From NCBI GenBank assembly GCA_018260425.1, contig JAGLBD010000015.1, positions 1-42,800 of the forward strand: 42,800 bases of DNA, given 5' to 3'. Shown here in pieces: positions 18,503-26,618 of the stretch. Both the position numbers and the translations under genes were made by a program. The notes below the pieces were generated by a model. It was not told the origin of the DNA and did no database searches. It worked only from the letters and a program-made list of their open reading frames with translations. The DNA is from Pseudogulbenkiania sp. Lineage in GTDB: Bacteria > Pseudomonadota > Gammaproteobacteria > Burkholderiales > Chromobacteriaceae. Position 1 is the stretch's first letter; each line of letters starts with the position of its first letter.

Positions 18503-20263
18503 ATGACGACCGACACGATTCTTCCCGGCACAACGGCACTGTCGCCCTCTCGTTTGCTCTGGCAGCGCCTTGGGGTCGGGGTAGTGCAGAGCGTACTGCT
18601 GTATGCCCTGCACCGGGCGAAGGTGGACACGGTCTGGTTTGACGATCGCTCGGGCCTGTACATGGCCCTATTACCGATCATGTGCCTGGTACCGCTGCAG
18701 TGGGTGTCGGCGCTGGGCACGCTGTCCTGGCGTCAGTGGCTGTCGGGACTATCCCTCTGTTCTATCGCCGTTGCCGGGCTTGGCGCGTTTGCCGCCTGGC
18801 GTCAACTCGAAGCCTCTCCCGTGGAGGCGTTTGGCATTGTCCCCGCGTTGTTCATTGTTCAGGCCATGATGTTGGCCGGCAGTCGGGAAGGGCGGGTGTT
18901 CGCGTCCTATCCGGGCTACTTCGGGATTGCCTGGAAGCTGGTCATGCAGCTCGTGCTGTCGCTTGCCTTCCTTGTCGTGCTCTGGAGCATCTTGCTGTCC
19001 GGGGGCATGCTGTTTCGTTTGCTGCACATCAGCCGGATCATGGATTGGCTCCGGATGCCGGGGTTTTATATTCCGGTTTGCTGTCTGGGGTTGGTGGTGG
19101 CGCTGCATGTGACCGATGTGCGAGAGGGATTGACCCACGGGATACGCCAGTTGGTGCTGACCCTGTTGTCCTGGCTGCTGCCGGTGGCAGGGGGTATCGT
19201 GAGCGCTTTTCTCGTGACCACGCTGTTCACCGGCCTGCAGCCGCTGTGGGAGACCGGTTATGCTTCGCCCATGTTGCTCGGGACGGCAGCCTTGCTGGTG
19301 TTGATGATCAATGCCGTGTATCAGGACGGCGAGTCGGGCAAGCCGCCGGCAGTGCTGCAGTGGGGGATGCGTGGCGCCTCGTTATTGCTACTGCCATTGG
19401 TGGCTGTTGCAGCCTACTCCCAAGGCGTCCGGGTCGGCGAGTATGGCTGGACCCCGGACCGGGTGCTGGCGGCGGCTGCGACGCTGCTGGCAGGCTGTTA
19501 TGCCCTGGGCTACTCATGGGCTGTGTTCGACACGCCACGCCGGCTGGCAAACACCAACGTGGTGGCGGCCTATCTGACGGTTGCGTTGTCGTTGGGGCTG
19601 TTGACTCCGCTGGCTGACCCCGCGCGCATCTCGGTGAACAGTCAGCTTGCCCGTCTGGAAAACCATGCGGTGACCCGTGATGAATTCGATTTCGACTTCC
19701 TGCTCAGAAGCGGTCGTTACGGGCAGCAGGGGCTCGAGCGCATTGCGCGCAATGCCGGTAAGGTTTTTCCGGAGAAGGCCGTCCACGAAGCACAATCGTG
19801 GCTGGAGGTGGGCAGAGGGAAGCGCCGTACCTGGCCCGAGGCAACGCCGAGTCGGGCCGATATCCGCAAGGTGCTCACCTTGCTGGGTCAAGGGGAGTTG
19901 CCGCCGCGTTTTATCGAGAAGGATTGGCGCCTGGAACAGGTTCCGCCATGCATCAAGGATGCGTCGGAGCGTTGCGAGGCGGTCTTGCTGGCCGATGCCG
20001 GGCAAGCCCGCCAACTGGTATTGTTCACGGAGTCCATGTCGCCGACCCTGTATGGCGAGCAGGCGGATGGCAACTGGCGTTTCGATGGCTATCTGTTCAT
20101 CCCCAGCGCGTGCCGCGAACAGGTCAAGCAGGCGCTGGCCGCCCGGCACTTCCAGTCTATCGAACCGCTGCATCGTGACCTTGCCGTGGACGGTCAGCGC
20201 ATCACGATGGACCCGCCCCCCGGTCGTGCTCAATTCAGCTGCAAGGAAAGCAGGAAGAATTAA
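18503..20263 (+). CDS. DUF4153 multi-spanning membrane protein
   Basis: A 586-residue protein. About the first 380 residues carry ten or more hydrophobic segments, with family features such as GRVFASYPGYFGIAWK and YGWTPDRVL. The C-terminal ~200 residues are soluble (LENHAVTRDEFDFDFLLRSGRYG onward), probably one extracytoplasmic or cytoplasmic domain. DUF4153 has no established biochemical role. The start at 18503 is the first methionine before the membrane part; upstream GGAAA is a weak ribosome binding site. It runs convergent with the XRE regulator, 11 bases apart. Confidence 0.8.
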   Translation: MTTDTILPGTTALSPSRLLWQRLGVGVVQSVLLYALHRAKVDTVWFDDRSGLYMALLPIMCLVPLQWVSALGTLSWRQWLSGLSLCSIAVAGLGAFAAWRQLEASPVEAFGIVPALFIVQAMMLAGSREGRVFASYPGYFGIAWKLVMQLVLSLAFLVVLWSILLSGGMLFRLLHISRIMDWLRMPGFYIPVCCLGLVVALHVTDVREGLTHGIRQLVLTLLSWLLPVAGGIVSAFLVTTLFTGLQPLWETGYASPMLLGTAALLVLMINAVYQDGESGKPPAVLQWGMRGASLLLLPLVAVAAYSQGVRVGEYGWTPDRVLAAAATLLAGCYALGYSWAVFDTPRRLANTNVVAAYLTVALSLGLLTPLADPARISVNSQLARLENHAVTRDEFDFDFLLRSGRYGQQGLERIARNAGKVFPEKAVHEAQSWLEVGRGKRRTWPEATPSRADIRKVLTLLGQGELPPRFIEKDWRLEQVPPCIKDASERCEAVLLADAGQARQLVLFTESMSPTLYGEQADGNWRFDGYLFIPSACREQVKQALAARHFQSIEPLHRDLAVDGQRITMDPPPGRAQFSCKESRKN

Positions 20264-20274
20264 CGGAGATTTCT

Positions 20275-20610
20275 TTAGAAATCAAGCTCACTCTCCGCAA
20301 TGAATGGTTTTCCGGCATGGCGTTTGGGGCGTTTTCCGGCAAACAACGTCACTGGAACCGGGGCAATCTTGTCTAGCGTGTCTAATTGCTGCAAGTTCCA
20401 GAGGGTTGCTGCGAGCAATCCGATGCTGACGGTGGGCTTGCCTGCCTCAAGACTCCTATAGGTGTTGACCGAGCACATCAACCGGTCGGCCATCTGACGA
20501 AGAGTCAGTCCTTTGGTGATGCGAGTTGCGTGCAGGCGTGCCCCTAGATCCTGTAGCGACTGGTTCACCTGTTCCGGCAAACTGGCATTCGTTAGTGAGA
20601 ATTTTGACAT
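20275..20610 (-). CDS. HipB-like XRE-family regulator without HipA partner
   Basis: A 111-residue DNA-binding protein. The helix-turn-helix is LGARLHATRITKGLTLRQMADRL followed by VNTYRSLEAGKPTVSIG, as in HipB-type antitoxins and related orphan regulators. A basic tail (LFAGKRPKRHAGKPF) follows. HipB usually precedes a HipA kinase in the same operon; here the next gene downstream is the convergent DUF4153 gene, so the regulator stands alone. An exact paired inverted repeat lies directly upstream and is probably its own operator. Confidence 0.82.
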   Translation of the reverse strand: MSKFSLTNASLPEQVNQSLQDLGARLHATRITKGLTLRQMADRLMCSVNTYRSLEAGKPTVSIGLLAATLWNLQQLDTLDKIAPVPVTLFAGKRPKRHAGKPFIAESELDF

Positions 20611-20612
20611 GA

Positions 20613-20655
20613 TCAATATAATGATAATTGTTGGCTTTAATGTTCATTATATTGA
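20613..20655. promoter_or_regulatory. paired operator between the XRE gene and the DUF2164 gene
   Basis: Two exact 12-base arms, TCAATATAATGA (20613-20624) and TCATTATATTGA (20644-20655), form an inverted repeat with a 19-base spacer, so arm centres are 31 bases apart, about three helical turns. The site starts 3 bases upstream of the XRE start codon and lies in a notably AT-rich patch. It is well placed to control both divergent genes. Confidence 0.65.
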
Positions 20656-20686
20656 ATCTTTCCCGTTCATCGATCAAGGGGGCGCT

Positions 20687-20944
20687 ATGGCCATCGAACT
20701 GGACAAAGACACCACGCGTGCGGCACAGGCGTCGCTGGAGCGCTATTGTGCCGAAGCACTCGAGGAGCCGATTGGCTCGCTGGCGGCAGGGGCCATGCTG
20801 GCCTTCTTTCTCGAGGAGATCGGTCCGTGCATTTATAATCAGGCGGTGCGCGACGTGCAGGCACGCTTGCAGCAACGGGTGATGGAAGTGGATGTCGACG
20901 TCAATGAAGAGGAGTTTGCTTACTGGACGAAACGCCGCCGCTGA
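20687..20944 (+). CDS. DUF2164 family protein
   Basis: An 85-residue acidic protein (IELDKDTTRAAQASLERYC at the N terminus, GSLAAGAMLAFFLEEIGPCIYNQAVRD in the middle, EEFAYWTKRRR at the end). The length and the FLxEIGPxIYNxA core match the DUF2164 family, which has no known function. The ATG at 20687 has an AAGGGGG site. A longer frame back to 20513 crosses the operator and is not used. It diverges from the XRE gene. Confidence 0.85.
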   Translation: MAIELDKDTTRAAQASLERYCAEALEEPIGSLAAGAMLAFFLEEIGPCIYNQAVRDVQARLQQRVMEVDVDVNEEEFAYWTKRRR

Positions 20945-20974
20945 TCGATAGTCGGGCGTTCCTCCCCGGACATG

Positions 20975-21008
20975 AAAAACCCCCGCCGGGCTTGCGCCTT
21001 GCGGGGGT
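20975..21008 (-). terminator. lysS intrinsic terminator
   Basis: On the minus strand, ACCCCCGC (21008-21001) pairs with GCGGGGGT (20986-20979) and continues into TTTTT, 24 bases after the lysS stop. It may also stop the convergent DUF2164 transcript. Confidence 0.85.
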
Positions 21009-21031
21009 GTCGTCAAGTCGGGTGTAACGAC

Positions 21032-22534
21032 TTATTCCGGACGCATCTGCGGGAACAGGATCACGTCGCGGATCGAGGCTGCATCGGCCAGCAGCATGAC
21101 CAGACGGTCCATGCCGATACCGCAGCCACCGGTCGGGGTCATGCCGTATTCCAGAGCGCGAACATAGTCGGCATCGTAGAACATGGCTTCATCGTCGCCG
21201 GCTTCTTTCTGCTTCACTTGTGCCAGGAAGCGTTCTGCCTGGTCTTCCGGGTCATTCAACTCGGAGTAGCCGTTGGCCAGTTCACGGCCGGTGGCGAACA
21301 GTTCGAAGCGTTCGGTGATGCCCGGATTGCTGTCCGAAGCACGTGCCAGCGGGGAGACTTCCACCGGGTAGTCGATGATGAAGGTCGGGTTCCACAGTTG
21401 GCCTTCGGCACACTCTTCGAACAGTGCCAGGTGCAGGCTGCCCAAGCCGGCCGACATCGGCAGCTTGCCGCCGAGGCGCTTGATTTCCGCGCCAACCCAG
21501 GCTTCGTCGTTCAACTGTTCTTCGGTGTACTGCGGGTTGTACTTCTTGATGGCCTGAACCATGGTCAGACGGTCGAACTTGCGCAGGTCGACCGGCTTGC
21601 CCTGATACGAGATCTCCAGGCTGCCGCACACTTTCATGGCCGCTTTCTGGATGATTTCTTCCGTCATCTCCATCATGCGGTTGTAGTCGGCGTAGGACTC
21701 GTAGAATTCCATCATGGTGAATTCAGGATTGTGACGAGTACTCATGCCTTCGTTGCGGAAGTTGCGGTTGATCTCGAAGACGCGCTCGAAACCACCGACC
21801 ACCAGACGTTTCAGGTACAGTTCCGGCGAAATGCGCAGGTACAAGGGCAGGTCCAGCGCATTGTGGTGCGTCACGAACGGCTTGGCGGAAGCGCCACCCG
21901 GGATGACTTGCATCATCGGGGTTTCCACTTCCAGGTAGCCTTCGTCGATCATGTGGGCACGAATCGACTGGAGGATCACCGAGCGTTTCTTGAACAGATC
22001 GCGGGAATCTTCGTTCATGATCAGGTCGAGGTAGCGCTGGCGATACTTCTGCTCCTGGTCGGTCAGACCCTTGAACTTCTCCGGCAGAGGACGCAAGCTC
22101 TTGACGATCAGACGCACCTCGGTTGCGTGAACGGTCAGTTCACCGGTTTTGGTGATGAAGAGCGTGCCGCGGGCGGCGACAATGTCACCCATATCCCAGC
22201 GCTTGAATTCGTCGTGGGTTTCCGAGCTGACTTCACTGTCGGAAACGAAGATCTGGATTCGGCCGGAGTTGTCTTGCAACGTCGCGAAGCTTGCCTTGCC
22301 CATGACACGCTTCAACATCATACGACCCACAACGGCAACTTCGATCTTTTCGCCTTCGAGCGCTTCGCGTTCCTTGCTGCCGTGTTTGTCCTGCAAGTCT
22401 TTGGCAAAGTGGCTGCGTTTGAAGTCGTTCGGGAAGGCGATGCCTTTTTCGCGGATGGCTTTCAGCTTGAGGCGGCGCTCCGCAATGATCTGGTTTTCGT
22501 CCTGAATCGGGGATGTTTGTTCGTGTTCCGCCAT
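21032..22534 (-). CDS. lysS: lysyl-tRNA synthetase, class II
   Basis: A 500-residue enzyme charging tRNA-Lys. An N-terminal OB-fold anticodon-binding domain ([23 protein letters not shown]) precedes the class II core. Motif 2 is in [27 protein letters not shown] and motif 3 in [13 protein letters not shown]. The ATG at 22534 has a TGGAGTG site. It follows prfB by 74 bases, the common bacterial prfB-lysS arrangement. Confidence 0.97.
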   Translation of the reverse strand: MAEHEQTSPIQDENQIIAERRLKLKAIREKGIAFPNDFKRSHFAKDLQDKHGSKEREALEGEKIEVAVVGRMMLKRVMGKASFATLQDNSGRIQIFVSDSEVSSETHDEFKRWDMGDIVAARGTLFITKTGELTVHATEVRLIVKSLRPLPEKFKGLTDQEQKYRQRYLDLIMNEDSRDLFKKRSVILQSIRAHMIDEGYLEVETPMMQVIPGGASAKPFVTHHNALDLPLYLRISPELYLKRLVVGGFERVFEINRNFRNEGMSTRHNPEFTMMEFYESYADYNRMMEMTEEIIQKAAMKVCGSLEISYQGKPVDLRKFDRLTMVQAIKKYNPQYTEEQLNDEAWVGAEIKRLGGKLPMSAGLGSLHLALFEECAEGQLWNPTFIIDYPVEVSPLARASDSNPGITERFELFATGRELANGYSELNDPEDQAERFLAQVKQKEAGDDEAMFYDADYVRALEYGMTPTGGCGIGMDRLVMLLADAASIRDVILFPQMRPE

Positions 22535-22608
22535 GATCACTCCATAAACTACGTTTGCTGAGGGCAAGGGGTGTCCCTGCCCGGTTTGGCCATGATGACC
22601 AGGGATCG

Positions 22609-23716
22609 TTACACCCCCTGTTTCAGACTGGCTTCGATAAAGCCGTCCAGATCGCCATCCATGACTGATTTGATGTTACCGACCTCATGCGAGGTGCGCA
22701 AATCCTTGATTCGGGACTGGTCGAAGACATAGGAACGGATCTGGTGTCCCCAACCCACGTCAGTCTTCGAATCTTCCAGTGCCTGCTTGGCGGCACTGCG
22801 TTTCTTCAACTCCAGCTCATAGAGCTTCGCACGAAGCATCTGCATGGCTTCGTCGCGGTTGCGGTGCTGGGAACGGTCGTTCTGGCACTGCACTACGATG
22901 CCGGTCGGGTTGTGCGTGATACGCACCGCCGAGTCGGTCTTGTTGATGTGCTGACCACCGGCACCCGAGGCGCGATAGGTATCGACACGCAGGTCGGCCG
23001 GGTTGATATCGATCTCGATGGAGTCGTCCACTTCCGGGTAGACGAATACCGACGAGAACGAGGTATGGCGACGGGCATTCGAATCGAACGGCGAGACGCG
23101 CACCAAACGATGCACCCCGGTTTCCGTGCGCAGCAGACCGTAGGCGTAATCGCCGCTGATCTTGATGGTGGCGCTGGTGATGCCGGCCACTTCGCCTTCG
23201 GATTCTTCGAGGATCTCTACCTTGAAGCCTTTGCGTTCGGCATAGCGGGTATACATCCGCAGCAGCATGCCTGCCCAGTCCTGGGCTTCCGTACCGCCTG
23301 CACCGGCCTGGATATCCAGGAAGCAGGCATTCGGATCCATCGGATCATTGAACATGCGGCGGAATTCCAGTTGGGAAACTTCCGCCTCGACGCTGTCGAG
23401 ATCTTCACGGACAGCGACGATAGTGTCTTCGTCTTCATCGCCCAGCGCCATCTCGAACAAGTCGCGGCTGTCGGCGATGGTTCGGTCAAGTCGTTCGAGA
23501 ACAACGACCACATCTTCCAGTTGCTTGCGTTCGCGGCCCAGGTCCTGCGCACGCTTCGGATCGTTCCAGACGTCCGGGTCTTCCGTCAGTCGAACAACTT
23601 CTTCAAGGCGGTCACGTTTGCCTTCGTAGTCAAAGATACCCCCGGAGTTCGGTTGCTCGGGTAGCCAGATCATCCATCTTGGCCGTGATCTGGTTCAGAA
23701 CTTCAGCTTCCATCAT
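22609..23716 (-). CDS. prfB: peptide chain release factor 2, with programmed +1 frameshift
   Basis: RF2 ends translation at UGA and UAA. The frame opens at 23716 ([20 protein letters not shown]...), preceded by GGAGTG, and meets an in-frame TGA after 28 codons (23632-23630). Reading continues in the +1 frame to 22609, giving a full product of 368 residues. The stop-codon recognition motif SPF is in [12 protein letters not shown] and the catalytic GGQ in [11 protein letters not shown]. Reading only the downstream frame would miss the first ~28 residues. The shift makes RF2 control its own level: low RF2 favours shifting. lysS follows in the same operon. Confidence 0.96.
23629..23647 (-). promoter_or_regulatory. 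prfB programmed +1 frameshift site
   Basis: On the minus strand the sequence reads CTCCGGGGGTATCTTTGAC. It has the internal Shine-Dalgarno-like GGGGG, the slippery CTT codon and the TGA stop followed by C, identical in layout to the E. coli site. Slippage of CTT to TTT and reading of GAC restores the RF2 frame. Confidence 0.95.
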
Positions 23717-23784
23717 GTCACACACTCCATAGTATTGATATTCACTAATATACAATAAATCGGGTACAGCAGTTGATCAAAGAC

Positions 23785-23814
23785 AAAAAGCGCACCGAAA
23801 GTGGTGCGCTTTTT
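23785..23814 (-). terminator. mdh intrinsic terminator
   Basis: A perfect stem AAAAAGCGCACC / GGTGCGCTTTTT with a six-base loop, 16 bases after the mdh stop. It is flanked by A and T tracts, so it works on the minus strand and could work in reverse too. Confidence 0.9.
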
Positions 23815-23830
23815 GCATTGTCACCGATGC

Positions 23831-24808
23831 TCAGAGCAGGTGGGCGACGCCGGCACGCTCTTCTTCGAGTTCGGCCAGGGTCAGGTTGATGCGTTCACGG
23901 CTGAACTCATCGATTTCCAGACCTTGCACGATGGTGTACTCGCCATTGGCGCAGGTCACCGGGAAGCCGAACATCACGCCTTCCGGAATACCGTAGGAAC
24001 CATCGGACGGAATGCCCATGGTGACCCATTCTCCGTTGGTGCCGAGCCACCAGTCATGGATGTGGTCGATGGCGGCATTGGCAGCCGATGCGGCGGACGA
24101 CAGGCCACGTGCTTCGATAATGGCGGCACCACGCTTGCCAACGGTCGGCAGGAACACGTCGCGGTTCCATTCGTGGTCGTTGATCATGTCTTTCACGCTG
24201 GCGCCATCGATGGTGGCGTAGCGGTAGTCGGCGTACATCGTCGGGGAATGGTTGCCCCACACGGCCAGCTTGCGGATCGACGAGACAGCCTTGCCGGTCT
24301 TGGCGGCAATTTGCGACAGGGCGCGATTGTGGTCAAGGCGCAACATGGCGGTGAAATTACGCGGATTCAGATCCGGGGCGCTCTTCATCGCGATGTAGGC
24401 GTTGGTGTTGGCCGGGTTGCCGACCACCAGTACCTTGACGTCGCGGGCGGCGTGATCGTTCAGTGCCTTGCCCTGAACGGTGAAGATGGCGCCGTTGGCT
24501 TCCAGCAAGTCCTTGCGTTCCATACCCTTGCTGCGCGGACGTGCGCCCACCAGCAGAGCGACCTTGACGTCCTTGAAGGCTACGTTCGGGTCATCGGTGG
24601 CGACCATGCCTGCGAGCAGCGGGAAAGCACAGTCTTCCAGCTCCATCATGACGCCTTTCAGCGCGGCCTGGGCTTGCGGCAGGTCGAGAAGCTGAAGGAT
24701 GACAGGCTGATCTTTGCCCAGCATTTCACCGCTGGCAATGCGGAACAGCAGGCTGTAGCCGATCTGGCCGGCTGCGCCGGTAACGGCGACGCGAACGGGA
24801 GCTTTCAT
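23831..24808 (-). CDS. mdh: malate dehydrogenase
   Basis: A 325-residue NAD-dependent malate dehydrogenase of the long (cytosolic-like) type. The NAD-binding start is [23 protein letters not shown]. Substrate arginines are in [15 protein letters not shown] and near NTNAYI; the catalytic histidine is in [14 protein letters not shown]. The ATG at 24808 has a strong AAAGGAGAG site. It diverges from a GntR/UTRA regulator and the rest of the TCA cluster. A likely extended -10 (TGTTACACT on the minus strand, near 24892-24900) lies about 85 bases upstream. Confidence 0.97.
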   Translation of the reverse strand: MKAPVRVAVTGAAGQIGYSLLFRIASGEMLGKDQPVILQLLDLPQAQAALKGVMMELEDCAFPLLAGMVATDDPNVAFKDVKVALLVGARPRSKGMERKDLLEANGAIFTVQGKALNDHAARDVKVLVVGNPANTNAYIAMKSAPDLNPRNFTAMLRLDHNRALSQIAAKTGKAVSSIRKLAVWGNHSPTMYADYRYATIDGASVKDMINDHEWNRDVFLPTVGKRGAAIIEARGLSSAASAANAAIDHIHDWWLGTNGEWVTMGIPSDGSYGIPEGVMFGFPVTCANGEYTIVQGLEIDEFSRERINLTLAELEEERAGVAHLL

Positions 24809-24965
24809 GTTCGGACTCTCCTTTGTGTTTATCCGTATGGCTCTGTGTGGAATCGCAGGGCAAATGCTGCTCTGCGGAAAATCGTGCAGCGAGTGTAACA
24901 CGCGTCTGCACGCTTGTGGCATGCGAATCCAGATTGCATGACGGAAATTGCAATTTAAAGTTGTA

Positions 24966-24985
24966 TCTTATATAAGACTAGTCTT
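24966..24985. promoter_or_regulatory. double overlapping palindrome, likely GntR operator
   Basis: Two perfect 12-base palindromes share four bases: TCTTATATAAGA (24966-24977) and AAGACTAGTCTT (24974-24985). They lie 32 bases before the GntR/UTRA start codon, in the spacer facing mdh, and the first one contains a plausible -10 (TATAAG). This is the expected place for an autoregulatory site that could also touch mdh. Confidence 0.6.
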
Positions 24986-25017
24986 TACGCTTGATTTGTT
25001 TGGTGTTAAAAAGGGAA

Positions 25018-25746
25018 ATGACAAAAAAAGCGCTTAGGCGTGAGCCTCTCTACGAACAAATAAAGACCGTGCTGATACGTCGTATAGGCGACGGGGAGTG
25101 GCAGGTCAACGACTGTCTGCCCAGCGAATGGGATCTGGCAGCGGAATTAGCAGTCAGCCAAGGCACTGTGCGCAAGGCGCTGACTGCGCTGGAGGCCGAT
25201 GGAGTGGTGTACCGGCGACAAGGTGTAGGGACCTTTGTCGCAGCGACGGCCGGGGATTGGGGTGAAGGGGTGTTGTTGACCCCGGGGTTGTTTCATGAGC
25301 GCCCCGATCCCCTGGCGCAGGAATTGATCGGGGTGTCGCGCAGCAATGCCAGCGACGAAATCGCCGAGGCCTTGCAGGTTCGTCGTTCTGCACCGCTGAT
25401 TCGTGTGCGCCAGTTATGGCGGCTGGCTGGCGTGCCGGTAGCTGTTGATGACGCCTACCTGCCCGCTGAACGTTTTGACGGGCTGGATGCCCGGTGGATT
25501 CGTCAGGCAGGCGGAAGCGTCTATGCTACGCTTCAACACAGGTTCGGTGTGCGTCCGGGCGTGGCCTGCGAACAGGTCCGTGCGGTGGCGCTGCCCCGGG
25601 AAGAGGCGGGTTTGCTGGCGGTGCCGGGTGACGAGCCGGTGTTGTCGATTCTGCGGCTGTCGGTGGATATCGATTCGGTACCGGTGGAATGGCGGCAACG
25701 CCATTGTCGCAGTCAGTTTTGGTCGTGGACCGTGCGACATAAGTGA
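25018..25746 (+). CDS. GntR-family regulator, HutC/UTRA subfamily, of the TCA cluster
   Basis: A 242-residue regulator. The N-terminal winged helix is YEQIKTVLIRRIGDGEWQ, LPSEWDLAAELAVSQGTVRKALTALEADG and VYRRQGVGTFV. The C-terminal UTRA-type ligand domain includes VRQLWRLAGVPVAVDDAYLP and ends with VEWRQRHCRSQFWSW. The ATG at 25018 has AAGGGAA upstream. Standing between mdh and sdhCDAB, it is a strong candidate regulator of TCA genes, with a dicarboxylate or related acid as a plausible but unproven ligand. Confidence 0.88.
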   Translation: MTKKALRREPLYEQIKTVLIRRIGDGEWQVNDCLPSEWDLAAELAVSQGTVRKALTALEADGVVYRRQGVGTFVAATAGDWGEGVLLTPGLFHERPDPLAQELIGVSRSNASDEIAEALQVRRSAPLIRVRQLWRLAGVPVAVDDAYLPAERFDGLDARWIRQAGGSVYATLQHRFGVRPGVACEQVRAVALPREEAGLLAVPGDEPVLSILRLSVDIDSVPVEWRQRHCRSQFWSWTVRHK

Positions 25747-25763
25747 TAGAATTCATCTTTCAT

Positions 25764-25788
25764 AGTGGTATGCCATAAACGTGCCACT
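25764..25788 (+). promoter_or_regulatory. imperfect hairpin after the regulator gene
   Basis: AGTGGTATG and CGTGCCACT form a 9-pair stem with two G-U pairs and a seven-base loop, 18 bases after the regulator stop. There is no T-tract, so it is either an RNA structure in the sdh leader or a protein site. Confidence 0.35.
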
Positions 25789-25842
25789 GTGACTTAAGAG
25801 AGCGGCAACTGCCCGTCGTACCGAGAAGGCAGACCGCTCGGG

Positions 25843-25862
25843 CGGCTCCGTTTAGGGAGCCG
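25843..25862 (+). promoter_or_regulatory. hairpin in the sdhC leader
   Basis: CGGCTCC / GGAGCCG, a perfect 7-base stem with a six-base loop, 40 bases before the sdhC start. It lies in a 156-base leader with a further small stem (CCGAG 25821-25825 / CTCGG 25837-25841). This fits a post-transcriptionally controlled leader; sdh leaders are known small-RNA targets in other bacteria. Confidence 0.4.
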
Positions 25863-25902
25863 GTGTGTAACCTCCTGGTTAATGAACATCCAAGGAAGCC
25901 AT

Positions 25903-26280
25903 ATGCAGAAGCAACGACCGAAGCACCTGGATCTGGCCAAGATCAGACTGCCTGTCCCTGGCATCGTCTCGATCTTGCACCGGATCAGTGGTGTGGCGCT
26001 CTTCTTTTTCCTCCCGCTGTTGATTTATTTCCTCCATGGCTCGCTGAGCTCGGCGGACTCCTTCGAAACCTATCGCGCCGTCGTCGGCAATCCACTGGTC
26101 AAAATTGTCCTGCTGGGTCTGCTGTGGGCCTTCCTGCACCATGTCTGTGCCGGTGTGCGTTTCCTGTTTCTTGACGTCCACAAGGGCCTCGAGCTGGAAA
26201 CCGCCCGTGCTACCGCCAAGACCGTGCTGGTTGTCAGCCTGGCCCTGACCGTGATCCTGGGAGGAATTCTCGTATGGTAA
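25903..26280 (+). CDS. sdhC: succinate dehydrogenase cytochrome b556 subunit
   Basis: A 125-residue membrane anchor with three hydrophobic segments. The quinone-site serine and arginine are in SILHRISGV, and the heme ligand region is FLHHVCAGVRFLFLDVHKG. The ATG at 25903 is chosen for the AAGGAAG site; an ATG at 25882 would add seven residues without one. It overlaps sdhD by 7 bases. It is the first gene of the sdhCDAB-sdhE operon. Confidence 0.93.
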   Translation: MQKQRPKHLDLAKIRLPVPGIVSILHRISGVALFFFLPLLIYFLHGSLSSADSFETYRAVVGNPLVKIVLLGLLWAFLHHVCAGVRFLFLDVHKGLELETARATAKTVLVVSLALTVILGGILVW

Positions 26281-26618
26281 ACCGTATCGTCGTCGGTGCT
26301 CACTACGGCTTGCGTGACTGGATCATGCAGCGTGTGACCGCCGTGATCATGCTGATCTACACCGTGCTGCTGGCACTGTTCCTGATCCTTGCTCCGGCTT
26401 CTTACGAAGGCTGGAAAGCGCTGTTTGGCTGTACCTGGGTGCAAGTCCTGACCCAAACCACGCTGATCGCGTTGTTCCTGCACGCCTGGATCGGCATGCG
26501 TGATCTTTGGATGGACTACATCAAACCGGTAGGTCTGCGCCTCACCATGCATACCTTCACCATCGTTTGGCTGGTGTCCTGTTTCATCTATTCCGTCAAG
26601 GTAGTCTGGGGGCTGTAA
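26274..26618 (+). CDS. sdhD: succinate dehydrogenase membrane anchor subunit
   Basis: A 114-residue protein with three membrane segments. [16 protein letters not shown] carries the second heme-ligand histidine and the Asp-Tyr pair of the quinone site. It overlaps both sdhC (7 bases) and sdhA (1 base), so the three are translationally coupled. Confidence 0.94.
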   Translation: MVNRIVVGAHYGLRDWIMQRVTAVIMLIYTVLLALFLILAPASYEGWKALFGCTWVQVLTQTTLIALFLHAWIGMRDLWMDYIKPVGLRLTMHTFTIVWLVSCFIYSVKVVWGL

